A stretch of 64,000 nt of DNA from positions 1 through 64,000 of the forward strand of contig JAUYTV010000031.1 of NCBI GenBank assembly GCA_030694985.1, given 5' to 3'. The stretch's first letter is position 1, and every line of letters begins with the position of its first letter. A model generated the notes under the pieces. The model was not told the origin of the DNA, searched no databases, and was given only the letters and a program-made list of their open reading frames with translations. The translations under genes were made by a program, and so were the position numbers. The stretch comes from Methanoregula sp. (GTDB lineage: Archaea; Halobacteriota; Methanomicrobia; Methanomicrobiales; Methanospirillaceae). Positions 44,406 through 53,319 of this stretch are shown here, piece after piece.

Positions 44406-45655
44406 TGTGTGTACGCCTGTGAAAGAGTGGTAAGATCCTGATCGCTGTGCGCTGATGAGATAAAGTTGGTCTCAAACTGAGAGGGAGGGAGGAAGATACC
44501 GTAATCGAGCATGCGTTTCCAGAACCTGCCAAATGCAATGGTATCACATTCTTTGACCTCGCGATAATTTTTAGGAGGTGTAGTGCGGAAGAAATATTTG
44601 AACATCGAGCCGAGCCGGACAAACGAGCCGTTTTCCTGTGGGCCGAGTGACTCTTCAAGCGCACGCGTCTTTGCATCCAGCTCATGATAGAACATCTGGT
44701 TGTCGTGAAGGTACCGTATGGTTGCGATACCGGCAGACAGCGAGAGCGGATTTCCAGAAAATGTTCCTGCCTGGTAAACCGGACCCTGCGGAGCAATGAG
44801 CTGCATGATCTCTTTATGCCCGCCAAATGCACCAATGGGAAGTCCGCCTCCGATAATTTTTCCCAGCGTGGTGAGGTCGGGTTTAATGCCATACATCACC
44901 TGCGCCCCTCCAATGCCAAGACGGTAGCCAGTGATCACTTCATCGAAGATCAGGAGAACATCGTGCGCCTTTGTGATCTCCCGGACATCTTTGAGGTAAT
45001 TTTTTTCAGGCAGGACAGGGCCGATGTTTCCTAGTACCGGTTCGATGATGAGTGCCGCAACATCAGTATGCGCAGTGAGCAGGGTTTCGAGTGCCTCTGG
45101 ATCATTATAGGGTACCTGCCGGGTGTGCTTCACCAGATCGGCAAGCACTCCGGCAGAATCCGGAACTCCCATTGTAGTTGCACCGGACCCGGCCTTGACG
45201 AGCACGGCATCATGGGCGCCGTGGAACCCGCCTTCTATTTTTACAATATCCTGTTTACCTGTGAATCCGCGTGCAAGCCTGATTGCGGCCATAGTTGCTT
45301 CTGAACCGCTCGACACAAACCGTACCATGTCCATGCCCGTATGATCCCCAATAATTATTTTTGCAAATTCTGGTTCGAGCGGTGAGGGCGTACCATACAG
45401 CCATCCATAGTCCAGTTGTGCTTCTACTGCCTGGCGCACCTGCGGCGCTGCATGTCCGAGAATGAGCGGGCCGTACGCCATGCAGCAATCGAGCAGGGTA
45501 TCCCCATCAACAGTTGTTAAGTATGAACCGCTCGCATGGGCGGTGTAAAAAGGGTAGGGTTTGATCGCCCTTACCGGGCTGCTGACGCCTCCGGGCATCA
45601 GGGTTTTTGCAACTTCAAACAAGTCACTGCTGGTACTGCTTTTACTGTTTTTCAT
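44396..45655 (-). CDS. hemL: Glutamate-1-semialdehyde aminotransferase HemL
   Basis: About 419 aa PLP enzyme making 5-aminolevulinate. [39 protein letters not shown] and [18 protein letters not shown] (PLP Lys) are signature segments. ATG 45655 (MKNSKSST...) was preferred to ATG 45712 since the extra 19 residues are non-homologous; both overlap hemB. Position in the run hemB-hemL-hemC-cobA follows the pathway. Confidence 0.94.
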   Translation of the reverse strand: MKNSKSSTSSDLFEVAKTLMPGGVSSPVRAIKPYPFYTAHASGSYLTTVDGDTLLDCCMAYGPLILGHAAPQVRQAVEAQLDYGWLYGTPSPLEPEFAKIIIGDHTGMDMVRFVSSGSEATMAAIRLARGFTGKQDIVKIEGGFHGAHDAVLVKAGSGATTMGVPDSAGVLADLVKHTRQVPYNDPEALETLLTAHTDVAALIIEPVLGNIGPVLPEKNYLKDVREITKAHDVLLIFDEVITGYRLGIGGAQVMYGIKPDLTTLGKIIGGGLPIGAFGGHKEIMQLIAPQGPVYQAGTFSGNPLSLSAGIATIRYLHDNQMFYHELDAKTRALEESLGPQENGSFVRLGSMFKYFFRTTPPKNYREVKECDTIAFGRFWKRMLDYGIFLPPSQFETNFISSAHSDQDLTTLSQAYTQCR

Positions 45656-46625
45656 CGAGCCACCCGGCAACATCTGCTGCAAAATAGGTAATGATGAGAT
45701 CTGCTCCCGCACGCTTGATGCAGGTCAGGCTTTCAAGAACCATATCTTTTTCCTTTATCCACCCGCGTTCGGCTGCAGCTTTGATCATCGAGTATTCACC
45801 GCTGACCTGGTATGCGGCAACCGGCAAACCGAGTTCTGCAACCCTGACAAGAATGTCGAGATAGAATCCCGCAGGTTTTACCATGAGGATATCTGCGCCC
45901 TCATCCGCATCCATCTGGGATTCAAGGAGTGCTTCCTGGCTGTTGGCGTAATGGATTTGGTAGGTTGATCGGTCGCCAAACGAAAACCCGGAATCTGCTG
46001 CCTCACGAAACGGTCCGTAGAGTGCAGAAGCAAACTTGGTAGAGTAAGACATGATCAGCACATCTTCAAACCCTGCATCATCGAGTGCAGTACGCAACGA
46101 TTCCACCATTCCGTCAAGCATGCACGATGGAGCAACAATATCTGCCCCGCACTCCGCATGGCTGATTGCGATCCTGTTCATGAGTTCGAGCGAGGGATCG
46201 TTTAACAGGTCAGGTCCGTTCCGGCTTTCCCCGACAATCCCGCAGTGCCCGTGATCGGTGTATTCGCAGGCACAGACATCAGTGATAACAACCATACCCG
46301 GAACTTCTGCTTTTATCCTGCGGACCGCTTGTTGTACAACCCCATCTTCATCGTATGCAGAGCAGGCAACCGGATCTTTTTCTTTCGGGATGCCAAAGAG
46401 CAGCACTGCGCGTAATCCCCGTTTTAAGTGTGCTGCGGCAACTGCGGCAATCCCGTTGATGGGGTAGCGGAACTGGCCGGGCATCGACTCGATCGGACGG
46501 GGGGAACTGATCGTCTCGTCCACAAAAAGGGGAGCGATAAGATCGTTTTTTGTCAAATGGATCTCACGCAGGAGCGGCTGAATATGCCGTATTCGTGTTC
46601 TTCTCATCCGTCTCTGGGGAAACAT
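45642..46625 (-). CDS. hemB: Porphobilinogen synthase HemB
   Basis: 327 aa zinc or magnesium aldolase that condenses two aminolevulinates. [17 protein letters not shown] start, [17 protein letters not shown] (Cys-rich zinc-type site: three Cys), [19 protein letters not shown] (Schiff Lys) and [12 protein letters not shown] (second Lys) match. The Cys-rich site indicates zinc dependence. First gene of the hemB-hemL-hemC-cobA(-psiE) run; the partner genes hemA and the precorrin-2 dehydrogenase are 3 kb upstream on the same strand, separated by an accessory insert. Confidence 0.95.
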   Translation of the reverse strand: MFPQRRMRRTRIRHIQPLLREIHLTKNDLIAPLFVDETISSPRPIESMPGQFRYPINGIAAVAAAHLKRGLRAVLLFGIPKEKDPVACSAYDEDGVVQQAVRRIKAEVPGMVVITDVCACEYTDHGHCGIVGESRNGPDLLNDPSLELMNRIAISHAECGADIVAPSCMLDGMVESLRTALDDAGFEDVLIMSYSTKFASALYGPFREAADSGFSFGDRSTYQIHYANSQEALLESQMDADEGADILMVKPAGFYLDILVRVAELGLPVAAYQVSGEYSMIKAAAERGWIKEKDMVLESLTCIKRAGADLIITYFAADVAGWLDEKQ

Positions 46626-46737
46626 AAGTGTACCGGTGCCTCTTTGCTTTTTTTAGTTAGGTTACAGTTTTAAAAACCAATGGTATTTATGATTAGCATA
46701 TGTGAGGGGACTTGTTACTGTTGAAGAACCCCAATTC

Positions 46738-46956
46738 TTACCCCTTGTTCCTGAACCCCGCACTCACTTGATGCACGATGATCTCTGCCTTCTGGATGAG
46801 TTCGTCCGGAATTTCTGTTACACCTTCTTCCATTCTCATTTTAATTTGTTCGGATAGTTCCTGAGCTTCCGCCTTCACATCGCCTTTGGAATAGTGAATG
46901 AGATCTAGGAGATACTTGTACGCCAATTTCATGTCGCCGGTTAAAAGATTCACCAT
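46738..46956 (-). CDS. Small duplicated protein, copy 1 (unknown)
   Basis: 72 aa, helical (YKYLLDLIHYSKGDVKAEAQELSEQIKMRMEEGVTEIPDELIQKAEIIVHQ). About 75% identical to the protein at 47621. The DNA upstream has an in-frame TGA where copy 2 stays open, so if copy 2 begins at its upstream GTG, copy 1 is N-terminally broken. I know no family for it. It flanks the RelB/RelE-like pair. Confidence 0.5.
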   Translation of the reverse strand: MVNLLTGDMKLAYKYLLDLIHYSKGDVKAEAQELSEQIKMRMEEGVTEIPDELIQKAEIIVHQVSAGFRNKG

Positions 46957-47012
46957 AACGAGGTCGCCGCAGAAATATCATGACTGGCTGTAATCCTGAA
47001 CAGACACTAAAA
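46752..47012. repeat. Duplicated 261-bp block, copy 1
   Basis: Direct repeat of 47629-47888, about 85% identical, containing the small gene copy 1 and its leader. Divergence shows the duplication is not recent. Confidence 0.75.
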
Positions 47013-47063
47013 GCCATTTTAAAAAGCGGGATACTGGTGATCACACCGTCTTTTGAATCGTAA

Positions 47064-47105
47064 TCCTTTGTCAGGATAATAAGATCCTTTGTCAGGATAA
47101 TAAGA
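47064..47105. repeat. 21-bp tandem duplication
   Basis: Two exact 21-base units (CCTTTGTCAGGATAAT core) in tandem just before the RelB-like gene. May influence its expression; otherwise a chance slippage product. Confidence 0.7.
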
Positions 47106-47200
47106 TCTTGTGCAACGTCACCAAATGTGTTGAGCCTTTCGACTTAAGGGTTTGGTCAATCGCAGGTTTGATAACCTCACCCAAGAAAAGTTATTGTATC

Positions 47201-47353
47201 ATGCCAGAGCTTGTCAAACGGAAATGCAAAAACCCTGATGCTTATCTGGACGAGCAGGATCTGAAAGATATTGCCGAATCTGAAGAGGATATCAGACAGG
47301 GAAGAGTTTATACTCACGAAGAGCTGGGAAAAATACTTGGATTCCACAGATGA
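47201..47353 (+). CDS. RelB-like antitoxin
   Basis: 50 aa. PELVKRKCKNPDAYLDEQDLKDIAESEEDIRQGRVYTHEELGKILG is an antitoxin pattern: acidic, helical, ending with the common RxYTHEEL segment. Start at ATG 47201, TATA-like upstream unclear. Overlaps the toxin start by four bases (ATGA). Confidence 0.75.
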   Translation: MPELVKRKCKNPDAYLDEQDLKDIAESEEDIRQGRVYTHEELGKILGFHR

Positions 47354-47604
47354 AGTATTCCCTTTCCTGGTCTGATCGGGCAAAGAAAGAAATGAGCAAC
47401 CTGCCAGAATCTATTGCAAAGAGGATCTATACAAAAATTGGATTGATAAGGGATAATCCATACCGAACGGCTGAACGATGCGAGGGTTACCCGTATTATC
47501 ATCAACGCATTGGAGCCTACCGCGCTGTTCTTAAAATTGACGATTCCACAATGTTTATCACGGTCGTTAAAATTGGTCTCAGAAAGAAAGTGTACGATCG
47601 GTGA
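47350..47604 (+). CDS. RelE/ParE-type toxin
   Basis: 84 aa. YSLSWSDRAKKEMSNLPESIAKRIYTKIGLIRDNPY, ...YRAVLKIDDSTMFITVVKIGLRKKVY is the RelE/ParE fold: family members cleave mRNA at the ribosome. Translationally coupled to the RelB-like antitoxin. The pair lies between the two copies of the duplicated block. Confidence 0.82.
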   Translation: MKYSLSWSDRAKKEMSNLPESIAKRIYTKIGLIRDNPYRTAERCEGYPYYHQRIGAYRAVLKIDDSTMFITVVKIGLRKKVYDR

Positions 47605-47620
47605 TCCATCCATTACCACA

Positions 47621-47833
47621 TCACTTACTGAACCCCAGACTCACCTGATACATGATAAACTCTGCCTTCTGGATGAGTTCATCCGGAATTTCTGTTACAC
47701 CCATCTCCATTCGCATTTTGATTTGTTCGGATAATTCCTGATATTTTGCCTTCACATTGCTTTTGGAGTAATGAATTAGATCGAGGAGATACTTGTATGC
47801 CGATTTTGTGTCTCCGGTTAAAGGATTCACCAT
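47621..47833 (-). CDS. Small duplicated protein, copy 2 (unknown)
   Basis: 70 aa from ATG 47833 (87 aa if GTG 47884 is used; the frame is open). YKYLLDLIHYSKSNVKAKYQELSEQIKMRMEMGVTEIPDELIQKAEFIMYQ is closely related to the 46738 protein. No ribosome site separates the two starts. Unknown family. Confidence 0.5.
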   Translation of the reverse strand: MVNPLTGDTKSAYKYLLDLIHYSKSNVKAKYQELSEQIKMRMEMGVTEIPDELIQKAEFIMYQVSLGFSK

Positions 47834-47888
47834 AACACGTTCGCCGCAAAAATATGATGACCGGTTGTAATCCTGAACGGACACTAAA
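47629..47888. repeat. Duplicated 261-bp block, copy 2
   Basis: Direct repeat of 46752-47012; the two blocks bracket the toxin-antitoxin pair. Confidence 0.75.
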
Positions 47889-47988
47889 AAAAGTCATACA
47901 GCAAAAAAAATTAAAATATCAACGTGAATCCCAAAAAAAATTCATACAAAGTAAATACACTTTCTATTTATGATTACTTTATTCACCG

Positions 47989-48720
47989 TCACGCGCCGCC
48001 GGTCTCTTCTATGGTATGGCTCTTGAGAGCGCAGGCAAGCCGGAGCGCGCTGTTGACCATGTTGTTCAGGTCCTCTTGTGTGTATTTGTTGTTCTCAATC
48101 AACGCCCAGTCCTTTGTCGTATCCTCATCATTCTCTCCAACCCATGATGCAATTGCAACTTCTGGCGTGTGAAAACCCAGCCACGAAATAAAATTCAAGA
48201 GATTGCCGGCTACATGCTGGATACCGTCCACATGCCCTATGATGATGAGGGTTGCAACCTTATTGTTAATCATGCGGTTGCCAAACCATGAATACTGGTT
48301 CTCAATGCAGTTCATCCGCTCCACAAATTTCTGCACAAGTGCCGAATGGTTATTCCAGCGTATCGGGGTTGCAAGGATTAAGATATCGCAGGCAAGCACC
48401 GCATCATATACATCCTGCATCTGGTCATCGTCATACTTAAGTGAGCTCTGGCAGGGATAGGTACAGTAATCCGGGTTTTCGGAATAGTTTCCTTCACAGT
48501 CATGGATGACGAGATCCTTGAGGCGCAGGAACTGTATGTCGCACCCAAGACCTTTGTACAGGTCAAGTGCCCGCAGGAGAAGTCGTTCCGATTTGCTCAT
48601 ACCCGGCTGCTGCCGGCTCGAACCCGATAAGCCGAGCACCTTGATCTGCTGACAGAGATTCCGGTCCGGTACAGTGATGATGTTGAGGCCAAACTTCCTT
48701 CCAACCAGTGGCGCAGGCAT
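47989..48720 (-). CDS. NADPH-dependent FMN reductase / iron-sulfur flavoprotein-like
   Basis: 243 aa flavodoxin-fold protein. VLGLSGSSRQQPGMSKSERLLLRALDL is the FMN phosphate-loop; ILATPIRWNNHSALVQKFVERMN the second FMN contact. A Cys-rich stretch (HDCEGNYSENPDYCTYPCQ, spacing Cys-x10-Cys-x3-Cys) may hold a metal or cluster as in archaeal Isf proteins, though the spacing is not the classic compact motif. Likely redox stress or electron transfer role. Confidence 0.8.
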   Translation of the reverse strand: MPAPLVGRKFGLNIITVPDRNLCQQIKVLGLSGSSRQQPGMSKSERLLLRALDLYKGLGCDIQFLRLKDLVIHDCEGNYSENPDYCTYPCQSSLKYDDDQMQDVYDAVLACDILILATPIRWNNHSALVQKFVERMNCIENQYSWFGNRMINNKVATLIIIGHVDGIQHVAGNLLNFISWLGFHTPEVAIASWVGENDEDTTKDWALIENNKYTQEDLNNMVNSALRLACALKSHTIEETGGA

Positions 48721-48818
48721 GAATTAATAATCCTTTGTCGTGATTATCTATCTATTGGTCTGTTCTCCCGCAATCGTTCCAGCAGGAACCTGTTAATCGG
48801 GAGAGGAAGAGGATCGTT

Positions 48819-49061
48819 ATGGACGAGGATCAGAAAAGAATCATTGAAGAAAATAAAAGTAAATGTATCTGTGAACCCTGCCCTTCCTACACCGAGTGCA
48901 TGCGGGTGGGCAATGAACTGCTCTTCTGCGTAACTGGAAAAAGCGCAGACTGCATCTTTGAGAAGAAAGGGTGCATCTGCCCACGATGTGAGGTAAAAAC
49001 TATTCTTGGGTTGAAAAAAGCTTACTATTGCATCAAAGGTTCAGAAACGGAACAGAAATAA
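48819..49061 (+). CDS. DUF2769 cysteine-rich protein
   Basis: 80 aa with eight cysteines: CICEPCPSYTEC, FCVTGKSADC, CICPRCEV and YYCIKG, the pattern of the methanogen family DUF2769, likely metal-binding. Two families of clusters may be held by Cys quartets; function unknown. GGAGAGG lies upstream of the ATG. Confidence 0.8.
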   Translation: MDEDQKRIIEENKSKCICEPCPSYTECMRVGNELLFCVTGKSADCIFEKKGCICPRCEVKTILGLKKAYYCIKGSETEQK

Positions 49062-49143
49062 TCTTCTTTTGAGATGAAACCTGTGCCCGGGCCCCAAAGA
49101 TACCACCTATATTTTTTTATTCCGGGTAAGGTGATTCATAACA

Positions 49144-49806
49144 ATGCACATATCCCGCATGCTGTTAGTCACGCTCGTAATCTGTGCTGCAATTTTTAGT
49201 GCAGGATGTACACAGAATTCCACTTCGCAAGTACAAGTAAGTCCGGTTACTACATCTGTAAATATTGCAAATCCTGCACAGCTTGCCCTCACTCAATCTG
49301 AAGTGCCGCAGGGTTTTACTCAGGTAGAAAGATGGACAAAAACACCAGCAGATGTGAGTAAACTCGCACTCGATCTTGGCTGGCAGGCTGGATATGAGGT
49401 TCGCTTTATAAGTCCTGCACAAGGAGGCATAGGAAATAACGAAGTCGTTCAGAGCATCGCCATCTACCCGGAGAGCACCATTAAAGACGTGATTGCCATG
49501 GCAGAGCAGCAGGGCCGGTCGGATTCGGACCTTACCTATACAGATCTTCCGGTACAGGGTTTAGGAAATAATTCCCGGGCATTTTTAGGAAAGGCCGGTT
49601 CACAAATTCTCCTCAAACCCACTCCGGCCAACCAGTTAATTACCGGTTTGAATAAGAATGAGGTCCAGGCAATCTTCAAAAACGAGGTTGCAGAGATTAT
49701 CTTTTCAAAAGGCAACACCTTTGAAGTAATAAAAATGACAGGTTCATCAGTTGATACCGCACTGCTGATCGATCTGGCAAAAAAGGCTTATGCAAAGATT
49801 CCCTGA
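49144..49806 (+). CDS. Lipoprotein of unknown function
   Basis: 220 aa. Signal peptide with lipobox (LLVTLVICAAIFSAGC; Cys21) directs lipid anchoring outside the membrane, followed by a Ser/Thr-rich linker and an alpha/beta domain with no recognised motif. Convergent to hemA with only five bases between the stops. Own leader with TATA-like TATATTTTTTTATT near 49109-49122. Confidence 0.7.
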   Translation: MHISRMLLVTLVICAAIFSAGCTQNSTSQVQVSPVTTSVNIANPAQLALTQSEVPQGFTQVERWTKTPADVSKLALDLGWQAGYEVRFISPAQGGIGNNEVVQSIAIYPESTIKDVIAMAEQQGRSDSDLTYTDLPVQGLGNNSRAFLGKAGSQILLKPTPANQLITGLNKNEVQAIFKNEVAEIIFSKGNTFEVIKMTGSSVDTALLIDLAKKAYAKIP

Positions 49807-49811
49807 TTCAC

Positions 49812-51101
49812 TCATATTTTTTTAACCGTGAATTTTTTTTGGTTTTCTATCTTTTCACCCTGTGTGATCGCTTTTACCAGCCGATCGACTGTTTCAAGAT
49901 CCCCTTCTTCAGCACTGGCACGGATGGAAAAGGTGAGATCAGTGAGCAGTTTTTTTGCCAGCACGCGGGTTAAGTCCTCCACAACATCTGTGGTTTTTTT
50001 ATCAGTAGTAACAAGCCGGGAGATTGCCCTGTCCCGCTCCCGCACCCGTATTGATTCTGCCCACGTGTGCAGGGAGGCAAGAGCATCATCGGCAGATTTA
50101 CGGTTCTGGTGCCGTAAGAAGATCTTAAGTTCCGCTTCAACAAACTCGTGAGCCCGATCCGCTTCTGCCTTTCTGGTGCTCATTGTCTGTTCATTGATGC
50201 TGCGGAGATTGTCAATAGTAAAGAGATGGACCCCATCGATCGTCTCAGCACCTTCCTCAACATCCCGTGGCTGGGCAATATCGATAAGGATCAGGGGGCG
50301 GGGGTGGCCCTCTACCGGCCAGCACCGGTCCTTCATCGCATGGGCGAGATCTTTCCGGTGAATGACCGGGTGCGGGGCGGAGGTACAGGATATCACCACA
50401 TCGGACAAGGTGATGTAATGGTAGAGCTCGGAGAGTTTTACCGCTTTACCGCCGATCTTGTTTGCAAGTATGACCGCACGCCCGTAGGTGCGGTTCGCTA
50501 CGTACATGGCAGTCAGGTGTTTTGCTGCCAGAGCCTGTGCAACAAGAAGACCCATCTCGCCACTCCCAATGACAAGGATATGTTTGCCTGTAAGGCTGCC
50601 AATTTCTGATTCTGCAAGAAGCACTGCTGCTGAACCCACAGATACTGAACCACGGTTGATCAGGGTGCGCTGCCGGACTTCAACACCGACATGCACAGCC
50701 TTGTTGATGCAGGTCTCTAAAAAACTGCTTGACGTCTGTGCCTCCTGGGCATCAGAGAGGGATTTTTTTAACTGGCCGATGATCTGGTCTTCTCCTACAA
50801 TCATCGAGTCTATCCCGGACGCTAATGCAAAGAGATGCCGTAATGCACCCCTGCCTTCATGAATAAAGAACTCTTTTCGTCCATGTCCATTAAGGAAGTC
50901 CCGTAGATCATCGACACTGCCTTCCACAATCACTTCAACCCGGTTGCAGGTCTGGAGCAGGAGTACTCCTTTGAAACAGTCAGCTGCAGCCTCAAGAAAT
51001 TCCGGTTCTTTAAAAAACCGGAAGGCTTCAAGTGCGGTGACATTTGCTGTGTGATGACTGACACCGGCAATTGCTAATGGAATACTGTCGGGATCAATCA
51101 T
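49812..51101 (-). CDS. hemA: Glutamyl-tRNA reductase HemA
   Basis: 429 aa. Reduces glutamyl-tRNA to glutamate-1-semialdehyde. IAGVSHHTANVTALEAFRF, LLQTCNRVEV (catalytic Cys), REDQIIGQLK-type GEDQIIGQLKKSL, VGSAAVLLAESEIG and VIGSGEMGLLVAQAL (NADPH) mark the enzyme. The ATG overlaps the precorrin-2 dehydrogenase stop by four bases. Together these two start the tetrapyrrole cluster that resumes with hemB. Confidence 0.95.
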   Translation of the reverse strand: MIDPDSIPLAIAGVSHHTANVTALEAFRFFKEPEFLEAAADCFKGVLLLQTCNRVEVIVEGSVDDLRDFLNGHGRKEFFIHEGRGALRHLFALASGIDSMIVGEDQIIGQLKKSLSDAQEAQTSSSFLETCINKAVHVGVEVRQRTLINRGSVSVGSAAVLLAESEIGSLTGKHILVIGSGEMGLLVAQALAAKHLTAMYVANRTYGRAVILANKIGGKAVKLSELYHYITLSDVVISCTSAPHPVIHRKDLAHAMKDRCWPVEGHPRPLILIDIAQPRDVEEGAETIDGVHLFTIDNLRSINEQTMSTRKAEADRAHEFVEAELKIFLRHQNRKSADDALASLHTWAESIRVRERDRAISRLVTTDKKTTDVVEDLTRVLAKKLLTDLTFSIRASAEEGDLETVDRLVKAITQGEKIENQKKFTVKKI

Positions 51102-51721
51102 CTAAGGTACCTCTTCTTTACCAGATTCCATGCATTAGCAAAATCAGCAGAAAGAGCATTCCAGACCAATGGATCGTTGAGCACTTCCCAGAGAATCGCA
51201 TTCCTTTTCTGCTGATCGGGTTCTGCATGCTTAAGTTCAGTTCTAAGGCGCTGTTGCAGGGAGATCATTTCGTCCAGTGCCGGAAATTCCTGTTCCAGGT
51301 GCTCACGGATAAACCGGGATATCGCAGGGCTGCTGCCATTTGTACTGATGGCAATTGTATAATTGATCCCTCCGGTTACCGAAGGTAAGATCACATCGCC
51401 ATGCTCACCATCGGCATTGTTGAAAAGGATTTCCAGATGCCTGCAGAGCCGTCCAATCCGGTTGTTCTGGGCTGTATCAGAGAGTGCACCAATGACAAGA
51501 AACGCTCCTTTAAGAATAGCTACAAGCGATTCATCCGACTCGGTGCTGACATCACATTCTTTGTAAATTACCTTACAATCCAGAATTTTTTGCACAAATG
51601 AGCGGCTGACGACCGCAACTTCAGCAACTCCGGCAAAATATGCCGCCTTTCGTGCGGCTACATCTCCCCCTCCAAAGATGACAATGCGTCGCTTTTGGCA
51701 ATCAACAAAGAGAGGGATCAT
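51098..51721 (-). CDS. Precorrin-2 dehydrogenase/sirohydrochlorin ferrochelatase-type (Met8/CysG-N)
   Basis: 207 aa. IPLFVDCQKRRIVIFGGGDVAARKAAYFAG is the NAD-binding Rossmann start; FNNADGEHGDVILPSV and TNGSSPAISRFIREHLEQEFP match Met8p/CysG N-domains, which oxidise precorrin-2 to sirohydrochlorin (iron insertion is uncertain in archaea). It leads the gene pair with hemA, four-base overlap. Confidence 0.92.
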   Translation of the reverse strand: MIPLFVDCQKRRIVIFGGGDVAARKAAYFAGVAEVAVVSRSFVQKILDCKVIYKECDVSTESDESLVAILKGAFLVIGALSDTAQNNRIGRLCRHLEILFNNADGEHGDVILPSVTGGINYTIAISTNGSSPAISRFIREHLEQEFPALDEMISLQQRLRTELKHAEPDQQKRNAILWEVLNDPLVWNALSADFANAWNLVKKRYLR

Positions 51722-52117
51722 CTGCTATTAGATAGAGCGATTATATTTGAAAAACCCTGTCGTTGCTTTTTAAAAATTTCAGATATGGTATCAATATGTT
51801 CGTTGACAGGGAGGGGTTGATTTGGCATGACAGGGGGTACGCAGACTTTTATTTTGTTGAGCCAGAACGGGCATGGTTATCAGGGTTTTTTTAGATTCTG
51901 GTTCCACATCAAGTAAGAACAAACCGGCAAGTCTAACGGTTCATCAGCATAATTATGATTCTTTGTTTTGCACCTAAACCCGTATGGGGGATATCTGCGG
52001 TCAATGATAATCTGAGATGTTCAGGTTGTTTTTAGTTCCCTCCTGAAAAATGGAGTTCAGGGGTTCCTCACTTCGATATACTTAAATTGTTTGAATTCCC
52101 ACATTGTAGAGCACACT
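51722..52117. other. 396-bp intergenic region before tRNA-Gly
   Basis: Mostly AT-rich. It holds one candidate short reading frame at 51796-51894 (separate entry). TATA-like TACTTAAATTG at 52078-52088 is placed ~30 bases before the tRNA and probably drives it. No repeat element recognised. Confidence 0.4.
51796..51894 (+). CDS. Possible 32-aa leaderless small protein
   Basis: ATG 51796 to TAG 51894. The peptide (GLIWHDRGYADFYFVEPERA in its middle) has a folded-protein composition. TTTTTAAAAAT (51767-51777) is a TATA-like box ~25 bases before the ATG, suiting a leaderless message. No homologue known to me; it could also be a gene relic. Confidence 0.3.
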   Translation: MFVDREGLIWHDRGYADFYFVEPERAWLSGFF

Positions 52118-52189
52118 GCGCCGATAGTGTAGTGGTTATCACTAGGCGTTGCCAACGCCTAAACCCGGGTTCGAGTCCCGGTCGGCGCA
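52118..52189 (+). tRNA. tRNA-Gly (GCC)
   Basis: 72 nt. Acceptor stem GCGCCGA/TCGGCGC with discriminator A at 52189; anticodon stem AGGCG/CGCCT around loop TTGCCAA gives anticodon GCC (52151-52153); T loop region GGGTTCGAGTCCC is exact. CCA is not encoded. No intron. TATA box about 30 bases upstream. Confidence 0.95.
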
Positions 52190-52252
52190 TTCTGTTTTAA
52201 GATTCGATTCCCTTACACTTCTTTTTTAAATACTGTAAGCGTACGTGGATAC

Positions 52253-52726
52253 ATGGCGCGGGGTATCACATCCTTTTATCTTGTGCATGGTAAGTATGCA
52301 GATAATTTTATTCTGCGAGATTTCAGGCAAAAACGTACAGGAATAATTCTTCTTTTTGTTTGTATTGCACCAATGATCTTGATCGCAGGATGTATGAGCC
52401 AGTCAACTGCACAGACCCCCTCTACAGACTCAATAGGAACGACAGATCAAACAAAAGAAGATCTCGTAACTCTCGACAGCTTTGAATGTAAACCTGAGAA
52501 AAAAAACTTGCTGTACTGCAAAGGGGTAGTAAAAAATGACGATACCCGTAGTCACTCAGTCATGGGGTACATTGATGTTTACGATTCAAACGATATCAAA
52601 TATGACTATATGATGTTCAATGTTAAAGTTGATGCCAAGTGCAAGACATCTTTTGAAAAAATGTTTACCGAGGTAGAAAAACACCCCAATAGTACTTTTA
52701 TGTATTATATTTACAGTGTAAAATGA
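52253..52726 (+). CDS. Lipoprotein of unknown function
   Basis: 157 aa. A lipobox (LIAGC, Cys46) follows a hydrophobic helix, though the N-terminal part before it is unusually long (~28 residues). TTTTAAATAC at 52226-52235 is a TATA box 20-25 bases before ATG 52253, so the message is leaderless, which supports this start. The ectodomain (LDSFECKPEKKNLLYCKGVVKN; IDVYDSNDIKYDYMMFNVKVDAKCK) resembles small FxLYD-type beta domains. Four Cys outside the lipobox may pair. Confidence 0.65.
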   Translation: MARGITSFYLVHGKYADNFILRDFRQKRTGIILLFVCIAPMILIAGCMSQSTAQTPSTDSIGTTDQTKEDLVTLDSFECKPEKKNLLYCKGVVKNDDTRSHSVMGYIDVYDSNDIKYDYMMFNVKVDAKCKTSFEKMFTEVEKHPNSTFMYYIYSVK

Positions 52727-52880
52727 CCATCTCTTTTTCACATTTGCATAATTTAAACTGGCTCTTCTCTCTATTCAGGATTAACAGGTTCCAGAATATT
52801 CTTTCCCGTATGTCCGAATAGAATGCACAAGGCATTTCATACAAATGAAAAATTCTACAAAAAAAGTTAAGATTAAGGCA

Positions 52881-52961
52881 TTATTTCTTCTTGGGTGCTG
52901 CCTTCTTTGCTGCCTTCTTGGGTTCCGGCTTCTTTGCCGCTGCCTTCTTTGCTGCTGCCAT
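52881..52961 (-). CDS. 26-aa Ala/Lys-rich basic micro-protein
   Basis: Reverse strand, ATG 52961 to TAA 52881. Made almost only of Ala, Lys and Pro with one Glu: repeating AAKK/KAA units like a histone H1 or bacterial Hc1-type tail. GGAGGTG (reverse of 52971-52977) lies eight bases upstream, an exceptionally strong ribosome site that supports translation. Likely nucleic-acid binding; whether it condenses DNA is unknown. Confidence 0.7.
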   Translation of the reverse strand: MAAAKKAAAKKPEPKKAAKKAAPKKK

Positions 52962-53087
52962 GTGGTTTTTCACCTCCTACCGGAAAGGGTTATATCTTTT
53001 GTTAATTTATCAATTAATAAATATTTTGGTCGGAAAGCCAATTTTAGACATAGAATTGGGGTAAACAATCACTTTTGTTCAGTAATT

Positions 53088-53315
53088 ATGGCACGATCAG
53101 ACCAAAAACGAATTATAGACAGGATAACTCATGAAATGCGCAATCCTTCAAAAAATCACCGGATTACCTTAAATCGGAATATTTGGGCGAATGTGTCAAA
53201 CCATTTGCCGTCGTTTCCTTTAACGGCACAGCACATGCGCCGCCAAATCATTGGACCTGTTTACCGCAGATCATACTACTACGGTAACCTTTATCGCCGA
53301 TCACATACACGGTAA
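53088..53315 (+). CDS. Possible 75-aa basic protein
   Basis: Frame from ATG 53088 (ARSDQKRIIDRITHEMRNPSKNH ... RRQIIGPVYRRSYYYGN) ends at 53315, five bases before the next ATG. Basic and aromatic, no ribosome site visible, no known family. Its frame continues upstream across the 26-aa gene in antisense, which is chance. Weak call. Confidence 0.3.
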   Translation: MARSDQKRIIDRITHEMRNPSKNHRITLNRNIWANVSNHLPSFPLTAQHMRRQIIGPVYRRSYYYGNLYRRSHTR

Positions 53316-53319
53316 GAGT

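Noticed and set aside
47108-47200. Upstream extension of the RelB-like antitoxin
   Set aside because: The extra 31 residues are non-homologous and begin next to the 21-bp tandem repeat; ATG 47201 is preferred.
52845-53315. 156-codon plus-strand frame
   Set aside because: Its first third is the antisense of the Ala/Lys-rich micro-protein, giving a false Leu/Cys-rich segment. Only the part from ATG 53088 is kept, as a weak candidate.
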